From Lachnospiraceae bacterium (lineage in GTDB: Bacteria > Bacillota > Clostridia > Lachnospirales > Lachnospiraceae), in contig AP025576.1 in assembly GCA_022845955.1 (NCBI GenBank), positions 1,426,001 to 1,490,000 of the forward strand: 64,000 nt of DNA, in the 5' to 3' direction. Positions 52,265 to 60,858 of this stretch are shown piece by piece (within the stretch, counting starts at the first letter, position 1; the number at the start of each line of letters is the position of its first letter). Made by a program: the position numbers and the translations under genes. The notes beneath the pieces were generated by a model. It was not told the DNA's origin and did not search any database. It saw nothing but the letters and a program-made list of their open reading frames with translations.

Positions 52265-53185
52265 ATGAGAGCTGTTGCCGTAAAGAAAAGAAAGGGCTGG
52301 TTCCGGAAGGAAATGCCGTTCCACCTCATGCTGCTGCCTGCAGTGATAATTACCTTTATTTTTAAATACATTCCTTTTGCGGGAATCTCCATGGCCTTTG
52401 AAGACTATACCCCGCTGAAAGGGCTTTTCCGGCAGAAATGGGTGGGCCTGGATAATTACCAATACCTCTTTTCCCTGCCGGGCTTCGGGAGCGTTATCTG
52501 GAATACCCTGTTTATCGCGGTAATGAAGCTGGTGGGTAACCTGATTTTCCCGGTGCTGGTAGCTTTGCTGCTGAATGAAATCCGGGCAAGGCATTTTAAG
52601 AAAACCGTGCAGACGGTGCTTTACCTGCCCCATTTCATATCCTGGGCGGCGTTGGCAGGCATTTTTATAGACATTCTTTCCCCGTCGGGCGGGATTGTGA
52701 ACCAGCTGCTGTCGGCTGTTGGGCTGAAACCGGTATTTTTCCTCGGGGATTCCGCCGTTTTCCCTTATACCATGGCGGTAACCGACATCTGGAAGGAGCT
52801 GGGCTGGGGAACCATCGTTTATCTGGCGGCGATTACGGGTATCGACCCCACCTATTATGAGGCGGCGCGGATGGACGGCGCAGGGCGGTTTAAGCAGGTG
52901 CTGTATGTGACGATTCCCAGTATTCTTCCCATGATTCTCCTCATGATGGTACTCAGTGTGGGAAATGTCCTGCAGGCAGGCTTTGAACAGGTATTCAACC
53001 TGTACAGCCCCCAGGTATATTCCACAGGGGATATCATTGATACCTATGTGTACCGTATCGGTGTCATTGAAGCGAAGTTCGATTTGGCTACTGCCGTGGG
53101 GCTTTTCAAATCCGCCATATCCTTTGTGCTTATCATCGCGGGATATAAACTTGCCGATAAGCTTGCCGGCTACAAAGTTTTCTGA
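52265..53185 (+). CDS. ABC sugar importer permease, LplB type
   Basis: A 306-residue permease. ATG 52265 (MRAVAVKKRKGWFRKEM) follows AAGGAAGGGA. The family start is HLMLLPAVIITFIFKYIPFA, with ISMAFEDYTP after it, and the EAA loop is YYEAARMDGAGRFKQVLYV. Codon use is clearly more GC-rich than in the importer at 11-15 kb. First gene of the operon that ends in the GH32-like hydrolase. The 131-base gap to the next permease contains three palindromes. Confidence 0.9.
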   Translation: MRAVAVKKRKGWFRKEMPFHLMLLPAVIITFIFKYIPFAGISMAFEDYTPLKGLFRQKWVGLDNYQYLFSLPGFGSVIWNTLFIAVMKLVGNLIFPVLVALLLNEIRARHFKKTVQTVLYLPHFISWAALAGIFIDILSPSGGIVNQLLSAVGLKPVFFLGDSAVFPYTMAVTDIWKELGWGTIVYLAAITGIDPTYYEAARMDGAGRFKQVLYVTIPSILPMILLMMVLSVGNVLQAGFEQVFNLYSPQVYSTGDIIDTYVYRIGVIEAKFDLATAVGLFKSAISFVLIIAGYKLADKLAGYKVF

Positions 53186-53195
53186 GGCTATGGCC

Positions 53196-53300
53196 GTTCG
53201 TGAGGCCTCACGAACAGTCATTTGATGAGAAAGAGGAAGAAAGTTTGAAAGTTCCTTTCAAACTATTCATTAATGCGGTATCGCAGGCTAGCCTGCGATA
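53196..53300 (+). repeat. Three consecutive palindromes between permease genes
   Basis: (1) GTTCGTGAGGCCTCACGAAC at 53196-53215, a perfect 20-bp palindrome. (2) GTTTGAAAG-TTC-CTTTCAAAC at 53243-53263. (3) a perfect 22-bp palindrome at 53279-53300 centred on GGCTAGCC with TATCGCA outer arms. They are unrelated to each other in sequence and lie within 105 bases between two genes of one operon. Confidence 0.9.
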
Positions 53301-53316
53301 TGCAGGGGGGATAAGA

Positions 53317-54213
53317 ATGAAAATAAAAGAATCGCCATCCAGAAAATTGTTCATGATAAGCAACTATGTCCTGCTGGGCTTATTGAGCCTTACCTGTCTG
53401 CTGCCGTTAATCAACCTGTTTGCCATATCCTTCAGCGCACGGTCCATGGTGGATGCCAATGCGGTCTCCTTCTGGCCCAAAGGCTTTAATACCGCGGCAT
53501 ACGAGTACATACTTTCCAACAAACAGTATTTCCAGTCTTTCGGAATTACCATTGCGAGAGTGCTGCTGGGTTGGATCATCAACCTGGTTCTGATTATCCT
53601 GGTGGCTTATCCGCTGTCTAAGGATGATCCCAGAATTTTCAGGTGCAGGAAATACTATACCTGGTTTTTCCTGGTGACAATGGTGTTTAACGGCGGCCTC
53701 ATCCCCACCTACCTTGTGGTGAGCAGGATGCACCTGATCAATTCGTTCCTGGCATTGATTCTGCCGGAAGCGCTGCCTATGTTCTGTGTGCTCATCATGA
53801 TGAATTTTTTCAGAGGGCTTCCCAAAGCCATTGAAGAGGCGGCTCTGGTGGACGGGGCAAACTGGTTTGTAACCATGTGGAAAATTTACCTGCCTCTCTC
53901 CAAGCCTTCCCTGGCGACGGTATCCCTGTTTGTGATTGTTAACCATTGGAATGCCTGGTTTGACGGCCTGATTTATATGAATCTGCCGGAAAAATATCCG
54001 TTGATGACCTACCTGCAGTCCGTGGTTTTGAAATTTGATGTTACCAAGATTACCTCGGAGCAGCTGATGCTCAATCCCCATCTGATGGAAGTGACCGGGA
54101 GGGGGATCAAGGGGGCTTTGATTTTATTGTGTACGGTTCCCATTCTTCTGGTGTATCCGTTCCTGCAGAAATATTTTGTGGCGGGAGTGGTGATGGGAAG
54201 TGTGAAGGAATAA
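53317..54213 (+). CDS. ABC sugar importer permease, YtcP/AraQ type
   Basis: A 298-residue permease. ATG 53317 (MKIKESPSRKLFMISNYVL) after CAGGGGGGATAAGA is used, because the longer frame would pass through the palindromes. Typical landmarks are LLSLTCLLPLINLFAISFS, the docking loop AIEEAALVDGANWFVTMWK and the C-terminal YPFLQKYFVAGVVMGSVKE. Partner of the permease at 52265. The binding protein follows 21 bases downstream. Confidence 0.9.
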   Translation: MKIKESPSRKLFMISNYVLLGLLSLTCLLPLINLFAISFSARSMVDANAVSFWPKGFNTAAYEYILSNKQYFQSFGITIARVLLGWIINLVLIILVAYPLSKDDPRIFRCRKYYTWFFLVTMVFNGGLIPTYLVVSRMHLINSFLALILPEALPMFCVLIMMNFFRGLPKAIEEAALVDGANWFVTMWKIYLPLSKPSLATVSLFVIVNHWNAWFDGLIYMNLPEKYPLMTYLQSVVLKFDVTKITSEQLMLNPHLMEVTGRGIKGALILLCTVPILLVYPFLQKYFVAGVVMGSVKE

Positions 54214-54234
54214 ATAAAGGAGGGTTTTACGTTT

Positions 54235-55950
54235 ATGAAAATCAAAAAAATGACAGCGCTGTTTCTGACAGCGGCAATGACGGCATCCCTGGCGGCCTGC
54301 GGAGGAAGCGGGGATACGGGAACCTCTTCCGGCACTGCGGGCGCCGGAAGTACGCAGGAAGGCACACAGGCCGATGCAGGCAAAAATGTGGAGCTGACCT
54401 ATATGCACAAGCTGAACGGTACGGAAAAATATGTGGGAAGCGATGATATCAACAACAACGTGTATACCAGATGCTATCAGGATGAGCTGGGCATCGCCCT
54501 GAAATATACCATTGCGGCGGCAGGGGACGATTATACCCAGAAGCTGACCATGGCTATCGCCTCCAATGATCTTCCCGATCTGATGGATCTGCCCCCCGAG
54601 GAATTCTCTGAGCTGGCGAATGCAGGGATGCTTGCGGATATAACGGATGCCTATGATACCTATGCCTCCGACCTTCTGAAGGAAACGATTGAGGCAGACG
54701 GCGGTGTCCAGCTGGCATCCGCCAAGGTGGACGGTAAGCTGTACGGCCTTCCCCAGCTGTCCGCAGCGGACGGTACCTGCGATCTTTTATGGATCCGTAC
54801 CGACTGGCTGGAAAATCTGGGGCTTAAGGCGCCGTCCACGATGGAGGAACTTCTGGAGGTAGCCCGGGCATTCCGTTATGACGATCCGGACGGAAACGGA
54901 CAGGATGATACCTGGGGAATCGGTTTCCAGAAGGATATTGTGAAGGATGACGGAGCCAGCCCCGGAAGCTATGAAGGCTTTTTTGCAGCCTACGGCGCAT
55001 ATGCCAAGGCCTGGGTGAAGGATGAAAACGGCCAGATTTCCTACTCCGGCATCCATCCGGGAATGAAGGATGCGCTTGTACAGCTGAATCAGATGTATGA
55101 GGACGGCCTGATCGATCCGGAATTCGGCGTTAAGGATACCGTAAAGCTGGGGGAGGATATCGCAGCAGGAAAGGTGGGTATGTTCTACGGCCTGGAAGGA
55201 ATGCCCTGGGGCGCCTGCAAGAGTAATATTGAAAACGATCCGGAAGCGGACTGGCAGTGTTATCCCATCGTATCCGCCACGGATGAACCGGCAAAACCTA
55301 TCACTTATGTCAGGATTTCCCGTTACTATGCGGCAAATGCCAAATGTGAGAATCCGGAAGCCCTGGTAAAAATTGCGAACGTATTCCAGGATAAGATCAA
55401 TTCCCTGGATGCCACGGAGGAAACACTGAATACCTTTGGCGTGGATCCTTCCACCGGAATTAACTTCGCGGAATATGCTGCTTTTGCCATGGATCCCGCT
55501 ATTCAGAAATGCAACACCTATTATAAAGAAATCAAAGATACCCTGAACGGTGAAAGCAAGGTGGAGGATATCCATCCGGAAGCTGCCAGATATTACAACG
55601 TAATCAAAAATTTCCTGGACAACGGCAGTAATAAAGGTACGGATTCCCTGGGATGGAATTACTATAAATTCATCGGGCCACAAGGCAGCTGGAACACTAT
55701 CATCAATGATTACAAGGCAAATGACAAGCTGGTGCAGTCCGTATTCTTCGGCGCTCCCACCCCTACCATGAGCACCAACCTTTCCTCCATGGATAAAATG
55801 CAGGCGGAAACCTATGTCAACATTATTATGGGGACACAGGAGCCGGATACCTTTGATGATTTTGTAAAGAGCTGGAAGGAGCTGGGCGGCGATCAGATTA
55901 CAACGGAAGTAAATGACTGGTATCATACCACCTTCGGCGATCTGCAGTAG
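54235..55950 (+). CDS. Sugar-binding lipoprotein (LplA type)
   Basis: A 571-residue extracellular binding protein. The lipobox is LAAC with lipidated C22, followed by a Gly/Ser/Thr-rich tether. The mature region starts VELTYMHKLNGTEKY and contains DDPDGNGQDDTWGIGF, the calcium-loop-like motif of this class. Aromatic residues in the second lobe fit an oligosaccharide ligand. AAAGGAGG precedes the start. The ligand is probably the substrate of the GH32-like enzyme encoded next. Confidence 0.89.
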   Translation: MKIKKMTALFLTAAMTASLAACGGSGDTGTSSGTAGAGSTQEGTQADAGKNVELTYMHKLNGTEKYVGSDDINNNVYTRCYQDELGIALKYTIAAAGDDYTQKLTMAIASNDLPDLMDLPPEEFSELANAGMLADITDAYDTYASDLLKETIEADGGVQLASAKVDGKLYGLPQLSAADGTCDLLWIRTDWLENLGLKAPSTMEELLEVARAFRYDDPDGNGQDDTWGIGFQKDIVKDDGASPGSYEGFFAAYGAYAKAWVKDENGQISYSGIHPGMKDALVQLNQMYEDGLIDPEFGVKDTVKLGEDIAAGKVGMFYGLEGMPWGACKSNIENDPEADWQCYPIVSATDEPAKPITYVRISRYYAANAKCENPEALVKIANVFQDKINSLDATEETLNTFGVDPSTGINFAEYAAFAMDPAIQKCNTYYKEIKDTLNGESKVEDIHPEAARYYNVIKNFLDNGSNKGTDSLGWNYYKFIGPQGSWNTIINDYKANDKLVQSVFFGAPTPTMSTNLSSMDKMQAETYVNIIMGTQEPDTFDDFVKSWKELGGDQITTEVNDWYHTTFGDLQ

Positions 55951-56104
55951 GCAGTGATGGCTCAGACCTGTCAGGAATGCAACAGTAAGGAAAAAACGCA
56001 GCAGCTCTGTGCAGAGTGGGCGGCTGCAAAAAATCGGGCGGCTGGTTTTTATACGACACCCCGCCCGGATAAAAAAAGGATTATCATCCGGGAAGGCTTG
56101 CGAT

Positions 56105-57553
56105 ATGAAAGGAAATTACAATATATTTTACACGCCGGAAAAGCAATATCCGGGAATGCCCCATGGCGAGATGTGCGGAGACTTCATGCCCTTTTACTGG
56201 CAGGGGACCTACTATCTGTTTTACTTGTATAAATACTGTGTCTATGCGGTGGAAACAACGGATTTTGTAAGCTTTGGACAGCCCTTTCTGGTTCTGCGGA
56301 ATGGATCGCCCGATGACCAGGACTGGCACATCGGAACAGGAAGTGTATTTGCCCATGACGGCCTGTTCCTCTTCCATTATACCGGCTTCTGCGAAGGCAA
56401 CCAGGATGCGGACGGCAAAAACGAGCAGGTGGTCATGCGGGCCACAAGCAGGGATTTAAAACATTGGGAAAAGGATACGGACTTTTATTTCCGGCCCGAC
56501 ACCAGATATTACGGAAACCTGCACTGGAGAGATCCCCATGTGATCTGGAATGAAGAGCTGGGGAAATTCTGTATGCTGATTACGGCAACCCAGAAAGAGG
56601 GCGCCTGTCTGCGGACCGGCTGTACCGCCGTTTATGTATCGGCGGATGTAAGAAACTGGGAGCATTACAAGACGCTTTATGCACCCCGTACTTTTATTAC
56701 CCACGAATGCCATGACTGCTTCCGCATGGGGGATAAATGGTATTTGACCTTTTCCAATTACTCCCGCTGGTGGGAGACCAGATACCGTGTGGCGGACAGC
56801 TTTGACGGCCCCTGGGAGGTGCCGGAACAGGACGATATGTTCGACGGCCGGGAATTCTATGCGGCGAAGTCCGTAACAGACGGAAACAAACGCTATATGG
56901 TCGGCTGGGAATCCATCCGGGAGGACTGCCGGGACAGTGGAAGGCATCTTTGGGGAGGCAATCTGCTGGTACACGAGCTTGTGCCCCGGAAAGACGGCAG
57001 GCTGGGAGTCCGGCTGCCGGAAACCATCCGGCAGTCTTTCGGCAAGGTTCTGCCTATAGAAACAGTGCCGATGCAGGGAAGCTTCAGGGAGGATACGGAA
57101 GGAATTACCGGTGATGTGCCTGATGGCTTCGGCTGGGCCGCATTAGGCAGCCTGGAGGAGACCTGCCTTTTTCGTACAACCATTTCCTGGAAAGAAGGAA
57201 CAGAAGCGGTGGGCCTGATGATCCATGCGGACGCCGCGCTGGAAAAATGGTGCCAGCTCCGTCTGGAGGTACGCCATGGAAAAATCCTGATGGACCGCTA
57301 TAACCGTGTGGACGGCGACCAGTCTTATCAGGATGAGAGGCCCGTCACCTTCCATGAAAACAAAGCGGAAATAACGCTGGTGGTCAGCGGGAATATCATG
57401 CTGGTATATGTGGACGATGTGGCACTGACCAGCAGATGTTATGAAATCGGGACAGGAACGGTAGGTATTTTTGCGGAGTACGGAAGCGTGCGCTGTACAC
57501 AGACGCAGCTGCTGGAGCAGGAAACGGCAGAGAAGCCCATGGGCAAAAATTAG
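56105..57553 (+). CDS. GH32-like glycoside hydrolase (five-bladed propeller plus beta-sandwich)
   Basis: A 482-residue cytoplasmic hydrolase (no signal peptide). The three clan GH-J carboxylates are recognisable: nucleophile D26 in EMCGDFMPFYWQGTYYLFY, transition-state D143 in HWRDPHVIW, and acid/base E201 in THECHDCF. The C-terminal 140 residues form the extra beta-sandwich of GH32. The usual WMNDPNG box is strongly changed, so the sugar may not be a standard fructan. ATG 56105 is the first start with fitting context (GGAAGG). It should cleave the oligosaccharide taken in by the importer encoded upstream. Overall assignment is firmer than substrate. Confidence 0.72.
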   Translation: MKGNYNIFYTPEKQYPGMPHGEMCGDFMPFYWQGTYYLFYLYKYCVYAVETTDFVSFGQPFLVLRNGSPDDQDWHIGTGSVFAHDGLFLFHYTGFCEGNQDADGKNEQVVMRATSRDLKHWEKDTDFYFRPDTRYYGNLHWRDPHVIWNEELGKFCMLITATQKEGACLRTGCTAVYVSADVRNWEHYKTLYAPRTFITHECHDCFRMGDKWYLTFSNYSRWWETRYRVADSFDGPWEVPEQDDMFDGREFYAAKSVTDGNKRYMVGWESIREDCRDSGRHLWGGNLLVHELVPRKDGRLGVRLPETIRQSFGKVLPIETVPMQGSFREDTEGITGDVPDGFGWAALGSLEETCLFRTTISWKEGTEAVGLMIHADAALEKWCQLRLEVRHGKILMDRYNRVDGDQSYQDERPVTFHENKAEITLVVSGNIMLVYVDDVALTSRCYEIGTGTVGIFAEYGSVRCTQTQLLEQETAEKPMGKN

Positions 57554-57563
57554 ATAATATGTT

Positions 57564-57640
57564 AAAAAGCGGTTTCTGGAACGGAAACGGTTCAAACTTG
57601 TCTGAACTGTTTCCTGAAATATTCCAAAAACCGCTTTTTT
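57564..57640 (+). terminator. Long two-tier terminator of the GH32 operon
   Basis: Outer arms AAAAAGCGGTTT/AAACCGCTTTTT and an inner stem GGAAACGGTTCA/TGAACTGTTTCC (one G-T pair) with an 8-nt loop, ending in six T residues. It starts 11 bases after the stop codon. Confidence 0.9.
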
Positions 57641-57709
57641 ATCTACACCCTATATTATATAGCAGATTGCTAAATGATACTAGAAAAGGTATAATAAATT
57701 AGGATTTCT

Positions 57710-57754
57710 AACGCAAACTTCGCAGGTGCCAAATGGCCCTCCGAAGTTTGCGTT
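57710..57754 (+). repeat. Dispersed intergenic repeat, copy B, as an intact hairpin
   Basis: AACGCAAACTTCG (57710-57722) and its exact complement CGAAGTTTGCGTT (57742-57754) enclose 19 bases (CAGGTGCCAAATGGCCCTC). The first 34 bases match 21034-21067. With a 13-bp stem it could fold in RNA or DNA. No gene ends immediately before it, as the operon terminator already lies upstream. Confidence 0.75.
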
Positions 57755-57848
57755 TCTAAGAAGAATCTATCAATAAAGATGGAAAACCAGATAAAAATTC
57801 AGGCAGATATTTGAGTCTGTCCGGTAGTGGGGATAGAGAGGTAATTAC

Positions 57849-58266
57849 ATGAATTGTCCGTTGCCAATTGGGATTGAAGACTTTAAGGAACTTATAGAGA
57901 ACAACTATTATTACGTGGATAAAACCGGATTCGTGAAAGAACTGTTGAATAACAGAAGTTTATTATCATGGATTTCTGGGCGGGCTTCTGAAAATGATGG
58001 AAGGTTATACTATCAAATCAAACCGGGAGAGCGGCCTTGGAAGAAGCGATCTCCTGCTGCTGTCCGCGCCTTATGAGGGAATTGCTATTATTATTGAGAT
58101 TAAGGTGGCAGAAACCTATGCTCAATTAGAAGAGAAAGCAAAAGCGGCGCTGGAACAGATGGAAGAGAAGCAATACGATGCAAAGCTGAGATTGGAAGGA
58201 TACCGTCACTTCATTAAGTATGGGATTTCATTTTATAAGAAGCTTTGCAGAGTTTTATGCAAATAA
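57849..58266 (+). pseudogene. Collapsed AAA-ATPase-like / PD-(D/E)XK nuclease gene
   Basis: The first 37 codons (MNCPLPIGIEDFKELIENNY, then YVDKTGFVKELLNN) are the unmistakable start of the AAA-ATPase-like family with a C-terminal DUF1703 nuclease. That family is normally about 520-580 residues. The frame then runs into unrelated codons and ends at 58076. In another frame, from about 57994, the family C-terminus appears (NRESGLGRSDLLLLSAPYEG with AIIIEIKVAETYAQLEEKA, ending GYRHFIKYGISFYKKLCRV). Walker motifs and some 400 residues are missing, so an internal deletion plus frameshift destroyed the gene. The EIK nuclease core remains, but the fragment is unlikely to act. Confidence 0.85.
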
Positions 58267-58382
58267 GTTCTGTGGAAGAGTGAAGATTTGAATTAGGGGT
58301 GGCTGATTATTTGTAATATGAACGCCCACTAAGGGGTGCTGTGAAAAATTGAGAAATCTTATTTGCGTAAGGGAGGATTTTA

Positions 58383-59255
58383 ATGCGTAAATATTGGCTG
58401 TTATTTTTCCTTTTATTAAGTTCCCTTTTTTTTATTTCATGCATGAAAGAACCTGACAAAAAAGAAACCCGGGAAGAAGATATAAACGTATCTCCTAATG
58501 TATTTGTTACAGAAATAGATAGGGTAATGAACAAGTATGAAATAAAAGATGGCATACTATATGGTTCCGGGGTCAATAATCTTGGACAGCTTGGTACGGG
58601 AGAAGTTGATGACTTATCAAAAGAATATGAACCGTTGATAATAGCAGAGCATGTAAAGCATATTGACTTTAACGGTGAAACTCTCATATATATTACAGAA
58701 GATAATGAACTTTTTGGCGTTGGCCTGAACCATAGAGGGCAGCTTGGACAGGATATCAGAGTTAATGATAATAGCCGTTATGCATATAATTCTATCCCAG
58801 AACCGGTAAAAATCCTGGAAAATGTAAGTTTTGCAGCTCTTGGGCAAGCACATATAATCGTTTTAAAGGAAGATGGAAGCGTATGGGCAATTGGGGATAA
58901 TATGAATGGTCAGTTAGGCAATAAAAAAGAATGGGTAAACAACTTTTCCTCTCCTGATTCCTATTCCAATACACCTGTCCATGTTATGGATAATGTTGTT
59001 TCAATAGCTGTTAGCAGCTATAATTCTGCGGCGATTACACGGGATGGAGTATTATATTTGTGGGGAGATAACAGCTGTGGGCAAATTGGAAACGGTAAAT
59101 CAGGAAATGGTTATCCAACTATTTCTGACTGTGTTTCAACACTGCCCGAAATGATAAAAACAGGCATAACAGATTTTCATTTCTATGTGAATGGACAGGG
59201 AAAGCTCCATTGTTATGCTTATAGTGAATGGAATAAAAAGGAATATAGATGGTGA
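58383..59255 (+). CDS. RCC1-repeat lipoprotein
   Basis: A 290-residue secreted protein. The signal peptide WLLFFLLLSSLFFISC gives lipidated C20. At least four RCC1/ATS1-type blades follow, each with a GxNxxGQLG signature: GVNNLGQLGTG, GLNHRGQLGQ, GDNMNGQLGN and GDNSCGQIGNG. Seven blades make a full propeller, so this is a partial ring or is completed by diverged blades. DNA here is AT-rich compared with its neighbours. Function is unknown; surface-exposed RCC1 proteins are sporadic in gut Firmicutes. The ATG follows AAGGGAGGATTTTA. Confidence 0.8.
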   Translation: MRKYWLLFFLLLSSLFFISCMKEPDKKETREEDINVSPNVFVTEIDRVMNKYEIKDGILYGSGVNNLGQLGTGEVDDLSKEYEPLIIAEHVKHIDFNGETLIYITEDNELFGVGLNHRGQLGQDIRVNDNSRYAYNSIPEPVKILENVSFAALGQAHIIVLKEDGSVWAIGDNMNGQLGNKKEWVNNFSSPDSYSNTPVHVMDNVVSIAVSSYNSAAITRDGVLYLWGDNSCGQIGNGKSGNGYPTISDCVSTLPEMIKTGITDFHFYVNGQGKLHCYAYSEWNKKEYRW

Positions 59256-59344
59256 AATTTTACGGAAGGAGAGTCTCTTGGCCAAATGAACATAATCTGT
59301 ATGAGGAGATAGCAGGGCCGGCTACCCTTGCCAATGGTACAGGC

Positions 59345-59370
59345 AAAAACCCCGCTGCAAGCAACGGGGC
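59345..59370 (-). terminator. Terminator of the FAD oxidoreductase gene
   Basis: On the minus strand GCCCCGTTGC and GCAGCGGGG form a stem (one mismatch, tiny loop) followed by TTTTT, 41 bases after the stop of the gene at 59411. Confidence 0.75.
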
Positions 59371-59410
59371 TTCGAACTTAGGATCCCTACACCAAAAAGT
59401 ATGTTACTTG

Positions 59411-60709
59411 TTACGGCAGGTAGGCCCCCTGCTCCCGGAGGGCATTACGCAGCGTATCCGCAGGAAGCTCCCGCAGGGATCCCTTTCCGGCCAGTGCCCC
59501 TGCCGCGCCGGCGGCCATTCCGGTAATAAAACAGCAGGGCATGACCCGTGTGGAACCGTTCATTTCCCGGGTGGTGCTGATACATCTGCCGGCAACAAGC
59601 AGATTGTCGGTATTTTGGGGCAGCAGACAGCGATAGGGTATTCCATAGCTGTTTCCTTTTCCATACCCTTTTTGATACGCTTCATCGAATGCGGTCTTTG
59701 CAGCAAACGGTGTGACGGCATGTAAATCAATGGGATAGCAGTAGCGCCCTATTTCATCGGAAAAGACGGCATGTTTTTCGTAATCGGCGACCGAGAGGAC
59801 ATATTCGCCGAGAATACGCCTTGTCTCCCGGATCCCTAATATGGAGGCGGAGGAAATGGCGTCCGCTTTTTCATAGCCTTCCAGATAATGGGTATAGTAA
59901 GTAACGTATTCCGTCATTCTCCTGCGGGCATCCAGGATTCCTTTGGTAAGCTGTTCCTCATCCGTACCGTCTATGCCGAATACATGTCCGATATTCCCCC
60001 CGCCCAAACTGCCTTGAAGCTTCCACATCCCGGGCAGGGAAGGATCGGGAAGGGTAAATACCCCGTCACGAAAAGCCTGATCCAACATTCTGGCATCCGG
60101 ATCCTTTCCCAATTCGGCGATGGCGCGGTTCCAGTCAATCCCATTCCAGAGTGTGCATAGGGTAGCCGGCATCATACGTCCCTGACTGTCTCCCTTTTCC
60201 CACCTGGCGCCTGCTTTTACAGCCAGAGTACCGTCTCCTGTGCAGTCTATATAGGTGTGCGCTTTGACAGCAAAGAGGTTTTCATGTCCTTTAAGAATGA
60301 CGCAGTGAATCCTCCCTCTGTCGGCCTGGACATCCATAAACTGTGTATCGAATAACAATTCGCAGCCGCTTTCCGAGACAAGTCTGTCATAAAACAGTTT
60401 CAGTTTTTCCGTATAAACAGGATATTCCACAGCAGTATCGTCCGTATCCGGGCCATACATCGCATCGAAAACCTCCCGTCCGATACCACCCGCCAGAAAA
60501 TGTACACCGTCGGAAAAACGCATGAAGGCAGGAACCCCTGCAAGCGTTGCCGCCCCTCCAAGACACTGTCCTTTTTCAGCAAGAAAGACCCGCACCCCCA
60601 TCCTGGAAGCCGTTACGGCTGCGGCAATACCCGCAGGCCCTCCCCCGGCAATAAAGACATCCACCTGTTTTGTGACAGGTATCTCCCGTGTAAAGGTAAT
60701 TGTTTCCAT
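59411..60709 (-). CDS. FAD-dependent oxidoreductase (FAD_oxidored family)
   Basis: A 432-residue flavoprotein. The start at 60709 (METITFTREIPVTKQVDVF) follows GGAGGGGG on the minus strand. The FAD Rossmann loop is VFIAGGGPAGIAAAVTASR, and a second flavin contact is DCTGDGTLAVKAGA. LVAGRCISTTREMNGSTRVM near the C-terminus is the conserved end motif of this family. Members are common beside sugar importers in gut bacteria and are poorly characterised. Some resemble the flavin subunit of sugar or dicarboxylate oxidation systems. Divergent from the third two-component pair, whose regulator may control both. Confidence 0.82.
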   Translation of the reverse strand: METITFTREIPVTKQVDVFIAGGGPAGIAAAVTASRMGVRVFLAEKGQCLGGAATLAGVPAFMRFSDGVHFLAGGIGREVFDAMYGPDTDDTAVEYPVYTEKLKLFYDRLVSESGCELLFDTQFMDVQADRGRIHCVILKGHENLFAVKAHTYIDCTGDGTLAVKAGARWEKGDSQGRMMPATLCTLWNGIDWNRAIAELGKDPDARMLDQAFRDGVFTLPDPSLPGMWKLQGSLGGGNIGHVFGIDGTDEEQLTKGILDARRRMTEYVTYYTHYLEGYEKADAISSASILGIRETRRILGEYVLSVADYEKHAVFSDEIGRYCYPIDLHAVTPFAAKTAFDEAYQKGYGKGNSYGIPYRCLLPQNTDNLLVAGRCISTTREMNGSTRVMPCCFITGMAAGAAGALAGKGSLRELPADTLRNALREQGAYLP

Positions 60710-60772
60710 CTGTTCCCCCTCCTTAAAATAGTAATATATATTCTGCTGTCTAAAGGAGTTTCTGTCAAGCAA

Positions 60773-60801
60773 TTGTTTGCGGATGTTTTCTGTGTTACAC
60801 T
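60773..60801 (+). promoter_or_regulatory. Promoter of the third two-component pair
   Basis: TTGTTT (60773-60778), 17-nt spacer, TACACT (60796-60801). A moderate match upstream of the TTG-started regulator gene at 60859. Confidence 0.5.
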
Positions 60802-60858
60802 ATCCAGTAATTAAAAGCAGCGGTTTAGGGGAATCGCTGCAGGACGGAGGGGTGAGCT

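Noticed and set aside
59340..59400. tRNA-like CTTCGAAC sequence
   Set aside because: No acceptor stem or anticodon arm can be formed; the GC stem with T run fits a minus-strand terminator.
59249..59725. A 158-codon plus-strand frame as a gene after the RCC1 protein
   Set aside because: Most of it is antisense to the FAD oxidoreductase and crosses that gene's terminator.
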